Source of the DNA: Phytoactinopolyspora limicola
GTDB lineage: Bacteria; Actinomycetota; Actinomycetes; Jiangellales; Jiangellaceae
Assembly (NCBI RefSeq): GCF_011320225.1
Contig: NZ_JAAOEN010000004.1
Coordinates: forward strand, 1-64,000
Direction of reading: 5' to 3'
Length of the DNA: 64,000 bases
Numbering within the stretch: position 1 is the first letter of the stretch; each line of letters begins with the position of its first letter. The notes beneath the pieces are model-generated. The model searched no databases. It was not told the DNA's origin and was given only the letters and a program-made list of their open reading frames with translations. Below are positions 41,865 to 50,576 of the stretch, one piece after another. Made by a program: the position numbers and the translations under genes.

Positions 41865-42047
41865 GCAGCGATATCAACCGCCCGCGCGCCCGCTTTATAC
41901 CAAACCTCCCACCGCCGTCTCGAGCCGCATTCACTGAATCACCTTCTGATATCGAAAGGGCTACATCCAGCCACCCGCGTCGGCAACAGGTGGAATAACA
42001 GCTATGCTCCCTCCACGCCAAAAGCGAATTCATCACCGGGGAGCCAC

Positions 42048-43346
42048 GTGGTAAATGGTGTCGTACCGCGCCTTGCGCGGGGCATGGCCCTTCTTCTGGC
42101 CAGCGTCGTCATGGCATTACTCGCCGCCGGGGCACTCGGTCCCACGGCGGCGGCCAGCGGACAAGAAGAATCGGTCAGAGGCCGCCTAGAAGAACGCACC
42201 GCAGATGACGAACGTCATCCCGTCGCGGGTGTCCGAGTGTTCGTCGAGGGGCAAGGTTTCGTCGAAGAGACTCAGACGGATGAGAACGGTGACTGGCTCA
42301 TTCCCGTGCCGCAACCCGGCTCGTACACCGTGACGCTGGATGAGGCCACTCTTCCCGACGACGTCGTCCTCCGCGATCCCGACGACAACCCCTGGAGCGG
42401 CGACGTCCGGTCCGGGCGAAGTCAGATCGTGCGGTTCAACCTCGGCGAAGGACTGACCCGCGAAACCAGCACTATCAACCGGGTCATCGAACGCACGGCC
42501 GTCGGTATCCGCTTCGGACTCCTGCTGGCTCTGGCAGCCGTCGGGCTGTCCTTGATCTTCGGCACGATGGGCTTGACCAACTTCGCCCATGCCGAGCAGG
42601 TCGCCATCGGTGGGCTGGTCGGCTATACGTTCGCGGCCACCATGGGGATACCTCTGCTGCTGGCCGCCGTGCTCACGTTGCTGGCCGGCTGCATCGTGGG
42701 CTGGACGCAAGACGCCGGATTGTGGAAACCGCTACGAAGACGCGGGACCGGGATCATTCCGATGATGATCATCACCATCGGATTGTCCTTGTTCGCCCGG
42801 TCGGTGCTGCAAGCAATCTACGGCTCCTCACCACGCGCCTTCCCACACCGCTCCGACGTGGTAGCGCTCGGCCCCACCCGGCTGACGGTGAACGACTACA
42901 TCAGCATGGCCGTCGCGCTCGTGCTGCTCGTGGCCGTGGCGTACGTGCTGCTGCGGACCCGATGGGGCAAGGCCACTCGTGCCGTGTCCGACAACCCGGC
43001 GCTCGCCGCCGCGTCCGGCATCAACGTCGACATGGTCATCCGGGGCGTGTGGACCGCCGGCGCCGGTCTCGCCGCGCTCGGTGGCATGCTCCTAGGGCTC
43101 TCGCAGCAGGTCAGTGCTCAGATGGGCATCAACATGCTGCTCCTCATGTTCGCCGCCGTCGTGCTCGGCGGACTGGGAACCGCGTTCGGCGCCATGGCCG
43201 GTGCGTTGATCGTCGGAATCTTCATCGAGGTGTCGACCATCGTCATTCCCACGGAGATCAAAAACGTCGGTGCCCTGGCCATTCTTATCGTCATTCTGCT
43301 CTTGCGCCCACAAGGCATCCTGGGCAGACGCGAGCGGGTCGGGTAA
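42048..43346 (+). CDS. livH: LivH-type branched-chain amino acid ABC permease with N-terminal extracytoplasmic domain
   Basis: The 432-residue protein starts at GTG 42048 after GGGGAG. Unlike ordinary LivH (about 290-300 residues) it has a signal-like N-terminus (ALLLASVVMALLAAGALGPT) and a 100-residue carboxypeptidase-regulatory-like beta domain (VAGVRVFVEGQGFVEETQTD, PVPQPGSYTVTLDEATLPDD). The permease proper follows from about residue 150, with GLSLIFGTMGLTNFAHAEQV, RAVSDNPALAAASGINVDMV as the ATPase-contact loop, and LLRPQGILGRRERVG at the end. It makes the channel with the next gene. The extra domain may sense or capture substrate at the outer face. Confidence 0.92.
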   Translation: MVNGVVPRLARGMALLLASVVMALLAAGALGPTAAASGQEESVRGRLEERTADDERHPVAGVRVFVEGQGFVEETQTDENGDWLIPVPQPGSYTVTLDEATLPDDVVLRDPDDNPWSGDVRSGRSQIVRFNLGEGLTRETSTINRVIERTAVGIRFGLLLALAAVGLSLIFGTMGLTNFAHAEQVAIGGLVGYTFAATMGIPLLLAAVLTLLAGCIVGWTQDAGLWKPLRRRGTGIIPMMIITIGLSLFARSVLQAIYGSSPRAFPHRSDVVALGPTRLTVNDYISMAVALVLLVAVAYVLLRTRWGKATRAVSDNPALAAASGINVDMVIRGVWTAGAGLAALGGMLLGLSQQVSAQMGINMLLLMFAAVVLGGLGTAFGAMAGALIVGIFIEVSTIVIPTEIKNVGALAILIVILLLRPQGILGRRERVG

Positions 43347-43358
43347 GGGGAGGCCACG

Positions 43359-44354
43359 ATGGACTGGAACCTACTTGTCGCCAACGCCTTTCACGCCGCC
43401 CTCGGCCTGAATGCGATCGCCTACGCCATCGCCGCGATCGGCCTGAACGTGCACTTCGGTTACACCGGACTGCTCAACTTCGGTCAAGCCGGCTTCTTGG
43501 CGGTAGGCGCCTACGGCACCGCGATCTCCATTGTGCACTTCAACGTGCCATACCTGGTCGGCGCGCTGATCGGCGTCGCGGTGGCGGTGCTGCTAGCGCT
43601 GCTGCTCGGCATCCCGACACTCCGATTGCGGGCAGACTATCTAGCCGTCGCCACCATCGCCGCGGCGGAGATCGTCCGCCTGGTGATCGGCTCCACGGTG
43701 TACGCCCGGTGGACCGGCGGCTCGTCCGGCTTCTCCGGTGCGTTCGCCCGCACGTTCTACAACTGGAACCCACTACCGGCCGGCACCTACTCACTCGGGC
43801 CGGTCCGCCTGACCGCCGACCGGGCCTGGTTCATGCTCATCGGCTGGTCGCTCGTCATCATCATCGCGCTGCTGGTCTGGCTACTGGTACGAAGCCCATG
43901 GGGACGGGTACTGAAAGGGATCCGCGAAGACGAGGACGCCGTGCGCAGCCTCGGCAAAAACGTCTTCGCGCGGAAGATGCAGGCGTTGATCATCGGTGGT
44001 GTCATCGGAGCCGTCGCGGGCATCGCGTTGGTCACCGGCGAACAATCGGTCAACCCCCAGACGTTCAATACCCAGCTGACGTTCTTCTTCTGGACACTGT
44101 TGCTGCTCGGTGGTGTGGCGCGGGTCATCGGACCAGTCCTCGGCGCCGTCCTGCTCTGGCTGGTGTTCTCCGTCACCGAAACCGTGCTGCGGTCCGGAGC
44201 GAGCGCCGGTTGGGTACCGGACACACTCGTCTCCGAGTCCCAGATCGGTCTGGTCCGCGTCGCACTCGTCGGCCTGGGACTGATGTTGTTGATGATCTTC
44301 CGGCCGCAAGGCATCTTGGGAGATAGAAGGGAGTTGGCCTTCAATGTCCGCTGA
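43359..44354 (+). CDS. livM: Branched-chain amino acid ABC permease (LivM type)
   Basis: The 331-residue permease has eight or more helices and family features: IGLNVHFGYTGLLNFGQAGF near the N-terminus, the ATPase-contact loop VLKGIREDEDAVRSLGKNVF, and FRPQGILGDRRE at the end. It follows livH by 12 bp and overlaps livG by 11 bp. It is the second membrane subunit of the importer. Confidence 0.94.
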   Translation: MDWNLLVANAFHAALGLNAIAYAIAAIGLNVHFGYTGLLNFGQAGFLAVGAYGTAISIVHFNVPYLVGALIGVAVAVLLALLLGIPTLRLRADYLAVATIAAAEIVRLVIGSTVYARWTGGSSGFSGAFARTFYNWNPLPAGTYSLGPVRLTADRAWFMLIGWSLVIIIALLVWLLVRSPWGRVLKGIREDEDAVRSLGKNVFARKMQALIIGGVIGAVAGIALVTGEQSVNPQTFNTQLTFFFWTLLLLGGVARVIGPVLGAVLLWLVFSVTETVLRSGASAGWVPDTLVSESQIGLVRVALVGLGLMLLMIFRPQGILGDRRELAFNVR

Positions 44355-45312
44355 TGCCACATCGCCGTCGGCGCCCATCCGGGCTCAAGTCCTGGCCGAC
44401 GTGCCACCGGTTCCCGGTGCACCGAAGCCGGATCCGATCCTCGTCGCCGATAACGTCACCCGCCGCTTCGGTGGCCTCACCGCAGTCGACGTCGAACACG
44501 TCGAGGTCCAACGCGGCGTGATCACCGCGTTGATCGGGCCCAACGGAGCTGGCAAGACCACCTTCTTCAACGTCCTCACCGGGTTCGATCAAGCCGACAC
44601 CGGCAGCTGGACCTTCGAGGGTGCGTCGGTGGCCGGCAAACCGTCGTACAAGGTGGCCCAAGCCGGTATGGTCCGCACGTTCCAACTCACCAAGGCCCTG
44701 TCGCGGCTACGAGTGCTGGAGAACATGCGGCTCGGCGCCACCGGCCAACGCGGCGAGAGCGTCTGGCGAGCCCTGCTGCCCTTCCTCTGGCGCGACCAAG
44801 AGGAATCCATCACCGAACGCGCCGAACAGCTGCTGAGCAGGTTCAAACTCGACCATATGCGCGACGAGTTCGCCGGCGCGCTGTCCGGTGGGCAACGCAA
44901 GCTGCTCGAGATGGCCCGCGCCCTGATGTCCGAACCGACCATGGTGATGCTCGACGAACCCATGGCCGGGGTCAACCCCGCCCTCACCCAGTCCCTCCTC
45001 GGCCACGTGAAAGACCTGCGGGCCGAAGGGATGACGGTGCTCTTCGTCGAACACGACATGGACATGGTTCACGACATCTCCGACTGGGTCATCGTGATGG
45101 CCCAAGGCAAGATCGTCGCCGAAGGGCCACCGGAAGCCGTCATGGCCAACCCCGACGTCATCGACGCCTACCTCGGCGCACACCACGACGCCCCGGTCAC
45201 CGAGGCCGAAGAACAACAGCAGCTCGCGGAGATCGAATCGGACATCGAGGCCGAGCTGTCCGCACCGGACGAATCACCCGCCACCGAACCGTCGACGGGA
45301 GGCTCGTCGTGA
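44344..45312 (+). CDS. livG: Branched-chain amino acid ABC transporter ATPase (LivG type)
   Basis: The 322-residue ATPase has Walker A GPNGAGKTTFFNVLTGF (about residues 63-79), the signature LSGGQRKLLEMARALMSEP, Walker B MVMLDEPMAGV, and the H-loop FVEHDMDMV. An N-terminal extension of about 35 residues and an acidic C-terminal tail (about 40 residues, E-rich) exceed the usual LivG. GTG of livF overlaps its stop. It should power uptake as a heterodimer with LivF. Confidence 0.95.
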   Translation: MSADATSPSAPIRAQVLADVPPVPGAPKPDPILVADNVTRRFGGLTAVDVEHVEVQRGVITALIGPNGAGKTTFFNVLTGFDQADTGSWTFEGASVAGKPSYKVAQAGMVRTFQLTKALSRLRVLENMRLGATGQRGESVWRALLPFLWRDQEESITERAEQLLSRFKLDHMRDEFAGALSGGQRKLLEMARALMSEPTMVMLDEPMAGVNPALTQSLLGHVKDLRAEGMTVLFVEHDMDMVHDISDWVIVMAQGKIVAEGPPEAVMANPDVIDAYLGAHHDAPVTEAEEQQQLAEIESDIEAELSAPDESPATEPSTGGSS

Positions 45313-46082
45313 GTACCCAGAATCCTGTCCCCGATCGCAGCGAACACCTCACCCACGCCGACGGCGCCATCCTCCGCGCCGACGAGATCGTGGCCGGCTA
45401 CTTCCCCGGCGTCAACATCCTCAACGGATGCGACCTCTACCTCACCGAGGGCGAACTCGTCGGCATCATCGGGCCCAACGGGGCGGGCAAGTCCACCTTG
45501 CTGAAGGCGCTGTTCGGACTGGTCAAAGTCACCTCGGGCAGTGTCACCTTCAACGGTGAGGACATCACCGGCCAGAAGGCCAACGCGCTCGTATCCCGCG
45601 GCATCGGCTTCGTGCCGCAGACCAACAACATCTTCCCGTCGCTCACCATCGCCGAAAACCTCGAGATGGGCGTCTTCCAGAAGCCGCGCCAGTTCAACAA
45701 ACGGCTCGAGTTCGCGCTCTCCCTCTTCCCCGCCCTAGCCGACCGGCGCAACCAGCGCGCGGGCTCGCTGTCCGGCGGTGAACGCCAAATGGTCGCCATG
45801 GCTCGGGCGCTGATGATGGAGCCGTCGGTCCTGCTGCTCGACGAGCCGTCGGCCGGCCTCTCCCCCGCCATGCAAGACGAGGTGTTCATCCGCACGCGGC
45901 AAATCAACCGTGCCGGGGTGTCGGTCATCATGGTGGAACAGAACGCCCGTCGCTGCCTACAGATCTGCGACCGCGGCTACGTGCTCGACCAAGGCCGCAA
46001 CGCCTACACCGGCACGGGTGTGTCGCTGCTCGACGACCCTAAAGTCATCGAACTCTACCTGGGGACCCTCGCCCGGGCCTGA
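45309..46082 (+). CDS. livF: Branched-chain amino acid ABC transporter ATPase (LivF type)
   Basis: The 257-residue ATPase has Walker A GPNGAGKSTLLKALFGL, signature LSGGERQMVAMARALMMEP, Walker B VLLLDEPSAGLSP and the H-loop MVEQNARRCL. The GTG start overlaps the livG stop (GTGA). A large inverted repeat begins 43 bp after the stop and could act as the operon terminator. Confidence 0.95.
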   Translation: MSTQNPVPDRSEHLTHADGAILRADEIVAGYFPGVNILNGCDLYLTEGELVGIIGPNGAGKSTLLKALFGLVKVTSGSVTFNGEDITGQKANALVSRGIGFVPQTNNIFPSLTIAENLEMGVFQKPRQFNKRLEFALSLFPALADRRNQRAGSLSGGERQMVAMARALMMEPSVLLLDEPSAGLSPAMQDEVFIRTRQINRAGVSVIMVEQNARRCLQICDRGYVLDQGRNAYTGTGVSLLDDPKVIELYLGTLARA

Positions 46083-46124
46083 CCGGCAGATCGGGGTAGC
46101 ACCAAACCACTCACCCGCCCCCGG

Positions 46125-46746
46125 TGTGCACCTGATCTCCGTTTTGACGCCTGATCGTTTGTGTGGCGACGATCAGATGCGCGGTGGTGACGACGGCCAG
46201 CGGCGACGCGCGGTAGCCGCGCCTGATCGTCGCCACGATGTGGGACGGTTGGCGATCAGATGCGCTAACCACCCGAGTACTGTCCGATGACGCATCTGAT
46301 CGTGCGAAGCGACACCGTCGGTAGGGCGAAGACCGGGAACTAATCGCGGCGACGAGCAGTGCGGCGCTGACAGACCAGGCATGGTGCGCTGAGCGCTCGT
46401 TGAGCTGGGCAAAATGTCGGAAACGTGGAGGCCGTCAACGCACCATGCCCGTACGCAGTCCCGCGGTCCACCGATGAGCCCTTGGACCACGTCGAGCACG
46501 CCGAAGAACCCGCCCAGCGCCGATAGAACACCAGCCAGCCGTCGCATCCACCCCACGGGCATCGCCCCAAAAGATCAGATGCGCTGCCGGACACAATCCG
46601 TGGGTTAGCGCATCTGATCGCCAGCCGTCCCACATCGTGGAGACGATCAGGCGCCGCTACCGGACGTCGGCACTAGCCGTCGTCACCACCGCGCATCTGA
46701 TCGTCGCCACACAAACGATCAGGCGCCAAAACGGAGATCAGGTGCA
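46125..46746. repeat. Large imperfect inverted repeat (arms about 177 bp, centre about 270 bp)
   Basis: The left arm (46125-46301) is the reverse complement of the right arm (46571-46746) with only scattered differences. Within the arms the 12-mer GATCAGATGCGC or its complement occurs at 46171, 46254, 46573, 46608 and 46691, with a one-mismatch copy at 46290. The central 270 bp has a minus-strand frame beginning MPVGWMRRLAGVLSALGGFF (from 46562) with a hydrophobic start, but it runs into the arm and is not trusted as a gene. No target-site duplication was found. Likely a non-autonomous mobile element or a structured RNA locus. Confidence 0.93.
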
Positions 46747-46815
46747 CAAGGGTGGGGGACGTGGGCCGCGTTTCTGGCTCCGCTCACGGGATTGAGACGA
46801 CGAACGGCCCCACAA

Positions 46816-46900
46816 CGACGGAGGTCCCGCAACGACGGAGGTCCCGCAACGACGGAGGTCCCGCGACGACGGAGGTCCCGCGACGACGGAGGTCCCGCGA
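46816..46900. repeat. 17-bp tandem repeat, five copies
   Basis: CGACGGAGGTCCCGCAA (or ...GCGA) is repeated five times. The last copies can pair with TCGCGGGACC at 46914-46923, so the array may be built from one arm of a terminator stem. No coding role. Confidence 0.95.
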
Positions 46901-46946
46901 CGGCGCAAACCATCGCGGGACCTCCTGTTGAGCGACTAGCCAACCA

Positions 46947-46970
46947 GTCCGGCCGTGCGAACGGCCGGAC
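46947..46970 (-). terminator. Hairpin terminator after livJ
   Basis: GTCCGGCCGT pairs with ACGGCCGGAC around a GCGA tetraloop, 13 bp after the livJ stop. GNRA-type loops make very stable hairpins. Confidence 0.88.
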
Positions 46971-46983
46971 CGTCGGGAGTTGA

Positions 46984-48342
46984 TCAGTCGACGTCGAGCG
47001 TCCGCGCCTCGCGGAACTGCGGGGCGTTGTCGGCATCGAAGTCGTAGATACCGATATAGGCGCTCTGCGGGTCACCGTTGTCGTCGAACTCGATCGGACC
47101 GGAGATACCGTCGTAGTTGACGTCCTCGCCGGCTTCGATGAGCTGCTTGCACTCGACGAACGACGAGCAGGCCGTACCGCCACCACCGGAGACACTGGCC
47201 ATCTCGGCGGCGATGTCCTGGCCATCCGACGAACCCGCCTGGATCGCAGCCAGCGCGACCAGCACGATGGCGTCGTAGGCCTCACCAGCGTAGGTGTAGG
47301 AGTCCAGGTCCGGCGTGATCTCAAGCAGGCGTTCGCCGAACGGCGTGCCTTCGACGCTCTGCCCCGGAATGGTGCCGGTGGCACCCTCCACGACACCCTC
47401 CGGCAAACCTGGCTCGTCAGGGGTTGGGCCCTCACTCAGGTTCTTCGTGTTGCCGTCCACCAGGTAGAGGTTGTCCAGGCTGTCGAACGCCCGCTCCAAC
47501 TCCGGCACGATGGCGTAGATGTCGTCATAGGTGATCACCGCGATAGCGTCCGGGGACTCCGCAGCCAAGCCGGAGACCTCGGCGCTGTAGCTCTCCGACC
47601 GCTCGGCGATCGCAGAGTTGTGCACCACTTCGACGCCGCCGGCCTCAGCGGTCTCGGCCAACGAGGTGGCCAGCCCTTCACCGTAGGGGTTGTCCAAGTA
47701 CAGGATGCCGAGCGTCTCGTGTCCGTCCTCGAGGATGACCTCACCGAGGATCTCACCCTGCAGCAAGTCGGACGGCGCGGTACGGAAGTACAGGCCGCCG
47801 GTGTCCCAGTCGCTGACGATGACACCCGTGTTGGACGGGGAAATCTGCAAGATGCCAGCACCTGTGATCTGGCTGTAGACCCGCTGCGACATACCAGTGG
47901 CTGCCGCTCCGAGGATGGCGTCGACCTCCTGGTTGATGAGGCTGTCGGCAGAGGCACCCACGATGTTCAGGCTGTCGTCGCCCTCATCGGCATTAACCAA
48001 CTCGACGGGGGCACCATCGATGCCGCCAGCCTCGTTGATGTCGGCCGCCGCCAGTTCGGCGCCGGTGGTCATCGGCGGCCCGAGGAAGGCCAGCGTCCCG
48101 CTCTGCGGCAGCAACGTGCCGATGGTCAGCGCGGGATCACCTTCAGCGGGCTCGTATTCGCCAGCTCCGGGGTCGTCACCGGGATCTTCCGGATCGTCGT
48201 CCCCCGGCTCGTCCGTTTCTTCGGCGACCGGGCCGTCGTCATCCGACGGCTCATCACTGTCGTCGCCACCACACGCGGCGAGCACGAGAGCGGCAACGCC
48301 CACGGCGGCGATCGACCGCCATAGTCGCGTACTGCGATTCAT
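46984..48342 (-). CDS. livJ: Branched-chain amino acid ABC transporter, substrate-binding lipoprotein
   Basis: The 452-residue protein has a lipoprotein signal ending in VLAAC, a long acidic D/E/P linker (about residues 25-65), and a type-1 periplasmic-binding fold (LTIGTLLPQSGTLAFLGPPM; EILGEVILEDGHETLGILYL; TYAGEAYDAIVLVALAAIQA). The ATG at 48342 follows AAGGAG. It is on the strand opposite livHMGF and converges with livF across the inverted repeat, so it has its own promoter in the 222 bp upstream. Ligand: branched-chain amino acid, amide or urea are all possible by family. Confidence 0.92.
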   Translation of the reverse strand: MNRSTRLWRSIAAVGVAALVLAACGGDDSDEPSDDDGPVAEETDEPGDDDPEDPGDDPGAGEYEPAEGDPALTIGTLLPQSGTLAFLGPPMTTGAELAAADINEAGGIDGAPVELVNADEGDDSLNIVGASADSLINQEVDAILGAAATGMSQRVYSQITGAGILQISPSNTGVIVSDWDTGGLYFRTAPSDLLQGEILGEVILEDGHETLGILYLDNPYGEGLATSLAETAEAGGVEVVHNSAIAERSESYSAEVSGLAAESPDAIAVITYDDIYAIVPELERAFDSLDNLYLVDGNTKNLSEGPTPDEPGLPEGVVEGATGTIPGQSVEGTPFGERLLEITPDLDSYTYAGEAYDAIVLVALAAIQAGSSDGQDIAAEMASVSGGGGTACSSFVECKQLIEAGEDVNYDGISGPIEFDDNGDPQSAYIGIYDFDADNAPQFREARTLDVD

Positions 48343-48564
48343 TTGCTCTCCTTCTTAGGTGGGCACCGCGGTGGAGCCCCACTGACGTGGCAGTTGGACC
48401 CCCTCCAAGGACCGGCCATCACTTGGGCTGGACACGGTACCGACTTGGTCTGTGATCGTCGAACCTATTCCCGTCGGCACCAGGACGCACGTATCTGAGT
48501 CCAGCTGGCGCACGTTGTTAGGAACATGTGACCTAATGGCCTGCTCATAGAGACCATCGACGAT

Positions 48565-49866
48565 TCAGCGTGGCTCGACGGCCAACGGCGACCACACGTT
48601 GCCGTTGACCTTCAAGAGAACCGGATTGGCACCGACCCGATCACCATACTCGTCGAACGCAAGCTCCGCAGTGCCACCGCCAACCGTCACCTCCGCCATT
48701 TCGCCGATACACCCGCGCCGTGCAGCCGCCGCCGAACTCGCCGGCGGCAAACAGCCGGTCAACACCGTACCGACCGCCAACCCGGCATCGTAGGCTGCCG
48801 CGACCTGCGGGACTCCGACATCGAGGCCGGACTCGGCCAACCGACTCCGCGTGTTGTCGTCATCAGAGCCGGCCAGCTCACCGGCGACCGCCGTCCAAGC
48901 CCCCTCGGCCGACGAGCCGGCCTCGGCCAGGAAGTCGTCGTTCATCAGCGCCGCCCCGCCCAACAGTTCCACCCCGCCCCCGGTTCGGGCCAGCTCGTCG
49001 GCTAACGCCGCGGCGAGGGCCGAACTTCCGGTGACGAACACCGCTCCGGCATCCGCGTCTCGTACGGCTTGCACCAACGCGGCACTGGTGACCGTCTCGT
49101 CATCCACGGCCTCGTCATCCACGGCCTCGTCATCCACGGCCTCGTCATCCACGGCCTCGTCATCCACGGCCTCGTCATCCACGGCCTCGTCATCCACGGC
49201 CTCGTCATCCGCCGCGTCGTCGGCGATCTGGACTACCTCGCCGCCGGCCCTGTCGACGGCCTCCGCGAACGCCGCGGACTCGTCGTGGTCCCCCGCATCG
49301 ATCACCGCGATCCGGTCCGCCTCGAGTGATCCAACCGCATGCCGGGCCAGCATCCGCAGCGGATGCTCGCCGGTCACCACGGTCCGGAAGTAGTTGGGAT
49401 AGGGACGCAGCGGAGCACCCGGGTCAGCACCCCTCGTGTGCTCCGGGACGGTGTCGGCGGGTGAGACGAACAACACCGACGACGCACTCAGCACCGGCTG
49501 CGCGGCCCGCACCACCTCGGTGGACATACCTCCGATCACGGCGATCACGTCGTCCTCGGCGACCTCACGGACCAGCTCGGCCGGTCCGTCGTCGTGGCTG
49601 TCGTCAGCGACGAACCGTACGTCGATCGTCCAGCCCGGCACGTCGCTGGCGGTCTCACCGATAGCCAGTTCGACCGCGTCCATGACGGCGTCGCCGCTGG
49701 CGGTACCGCCGGGCGCGAGAACCACCACGGCGGCCTCGCGGGATCCGGCCTCCTCATCCGCGACGACCCGCTCGAACAGGCTGCACGACGTCAGGACCAG
49801 GACGGAGCAGAGCACTCCCGCGAGCATCGATGCCCGGGATACCCGGGCCGCACCCCCAGGCGCCAT
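48565..49866 (-). CDS. Binding-protein-like lipoprotein paired with the ANTAR regulator
   Basis: The 433-residue product has a lipobox (VLTSC) and a divergent type-1 periplasmic-binding (LivJ/AmiC-like) fold: AVVVLAPGGTASGDAVMDAV, VIAVIGGMSTEVVRAAQPVL, VPQVAAAYDAGLAVGTVLTG. Between the lobes is a run of DDEAV repeats. ATG 49866 overlaps the pdtaR stop (TGATG), so the two are translated together. In Pseudomonas the ligand-binding protein AmiC controls the ANTAR protein AmiR; the pairing here recalls that, but this protein should be outside the membrane, so direct contact is unlikely. Function not proven. Confidence 0.82.
   Translation of the reverse strand: MAPGGAARVSRASMLAGVLCSVLVLTSCSLFERVVADEEAGSREAAVVVLAPGGTASGDAVMDAVELAIGETASDVPGWTIDVRFVADDSHDDGPAELVREVAEDDVIAVIGGMSTEVVRAAQPVLSASSVLFVSPADTVPEHTRGADPGAPLRPYPNYFRTVVTGEHPLRMLARHAVGSLEADRIAVIDAGDHDESAAFAEAVDRAGGEVVQIADDAADDEAVDDEAVDDEAVDDEAVDDEAVDDEAVDDEAVDDETVTSAALVQAVRDADAGAVFVTGSSALAAALADELARTGGGVELLGGAALMNDDFLAEAGSSAEGAWTAVAGELAGSDDDNTRSRLAESGLDVGVPQVAAAYDAGLAVGTVLTGCLPPASSAAAARRGCIGEMAEVTVGGGTAELAFDEYGDRVGANPVLLKVNGNVWSPLAVEPR
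49090..49209 (-). repeat. 15-bp minisatellite, eight units, DDEAV/DDETV
   Basis: Seven identical 15-bp units encode DDEAV and an eighth encodes DDETV. DNA identity is perfect between the seven, indicating very recent or actively maintained expansion. It forms an acidic insert in the binding-protein-like lipoprotein. Confidence 0.98.
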
Positions 49867-50507
49867 CAGTCCGCGTCGGCCTCCTGCGCCGCGTCCTGCT
49901 CGTCTGCGCCGTCGTCGAGGATCACTTCGGCGACGTTGCGCATGGAGGTGCGCTTGTCCATGGCGGCCTTCTGGATCCACCGGAAGGCGTCCGGCTCGCT
50001 CAACCCGTACTGCGTCTGAAGCACCCCTTTGGCGCGATCGACCAGCTTGCGGGTCTCCAACCGCTCCCCGAGGTCGGCGACCTCCTTCTCGAGGTGCAGG
50101 ATCTCCTCGTGCCGGGACAACGCCATCTCGATCGCTGGAACGAGATCGGCCTTGGAGAACGGCTTGACGAGGTAGGCCATGGCGCCAGCCTCACGGGCTC
50201 GCTCGACGAGATCGCGCTGCGAGAACGCGGTGAGGAACAACACTGGTGCGATCCGTTGGCGGGCGATGCGCTCGGCAGCCGAGACACCGTCCAGCACGGG
50301 CATCTTCACGTCCATCATGACGAGATCGGGACGGTGCTCCTCAGCCAGCCGGACCGCCGTCTCTCCGTCGGCAGCCTCGGCGACGACGTCGTACCCCTCT
50401 TCCCGGAGCATCTCGATGAGGTCAAGCCGGATCAACGACTCGTCCTCGGCCACGAGGACGCGACGGGCCGGAGCGGTCTGGGGCTCGGTAGCTGGCGTAT
50501 CGGTCAC
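49866..50507 (-). CDS. pdtaR: ANTAR-domain response regulator PdtaR
   Basis: The 213-residue protein has a receiver domain (residues 15-130) with VLVAEDESLIRLDLIEML, the phosphoacceptor Asp in LVMMDVKMPVLDG and the Lys in YLVKPFSKADL. An ANTAR RNA-binding domain (about 140-200) follows, with LETRKLVDRAKGVLQTQYGL and AFRWIQKAAMDKRTSMRNVA. PdtaR relatives (Rv1626 in M. tuberculosis) bind two-hairpin RNA leaders to prevent termination, after phosphorylation by the kinase PdtaS, which is not in the window. It lies beside the liv genes as in other actinobacteria. Confidence 0.93.
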   Translation of the reverse strand: MTDTPATEPQTAPARRVLVAEDESLIRLDLIEMLREEGYDVVAEAADGETAVRLAEEHRPDLVMMDVKMPVLDGVSAAERIARQRIAPVLFLTAFSQRDLVERAREAGAMAYLVKPFSKADLVPAIEMALSRHEEILHLEKEVADLGERLETRKLVDRAKGVLQTQYGLSEPDAFRWIQKAAMDKRTSMRNVAEVILDDGADEQDAAQEADAD

Positions 50508-50576
50508 CCGGGCAGACTACCCGCCCGGCAAGCGTCGTCAGCACCCGACACCGCTCCGAGGTTGTTCCGCGCCACG

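Noticed and set aside
41865-42047. ANTAR two-hairpin antitermination target in the liv leader
   Set aside because: I looked for paired hexaloop hairpins and found only CCACC/GGTGG with a 13-nt loop, which does not fit.
46173-46562. 129-residue minus-strand gene in the centre of the inverted repeat
   Set aside because: It begins with a plausible hydrophobic stretch but runs deep into the left arm, has no clear ribosome site and no recognised family.
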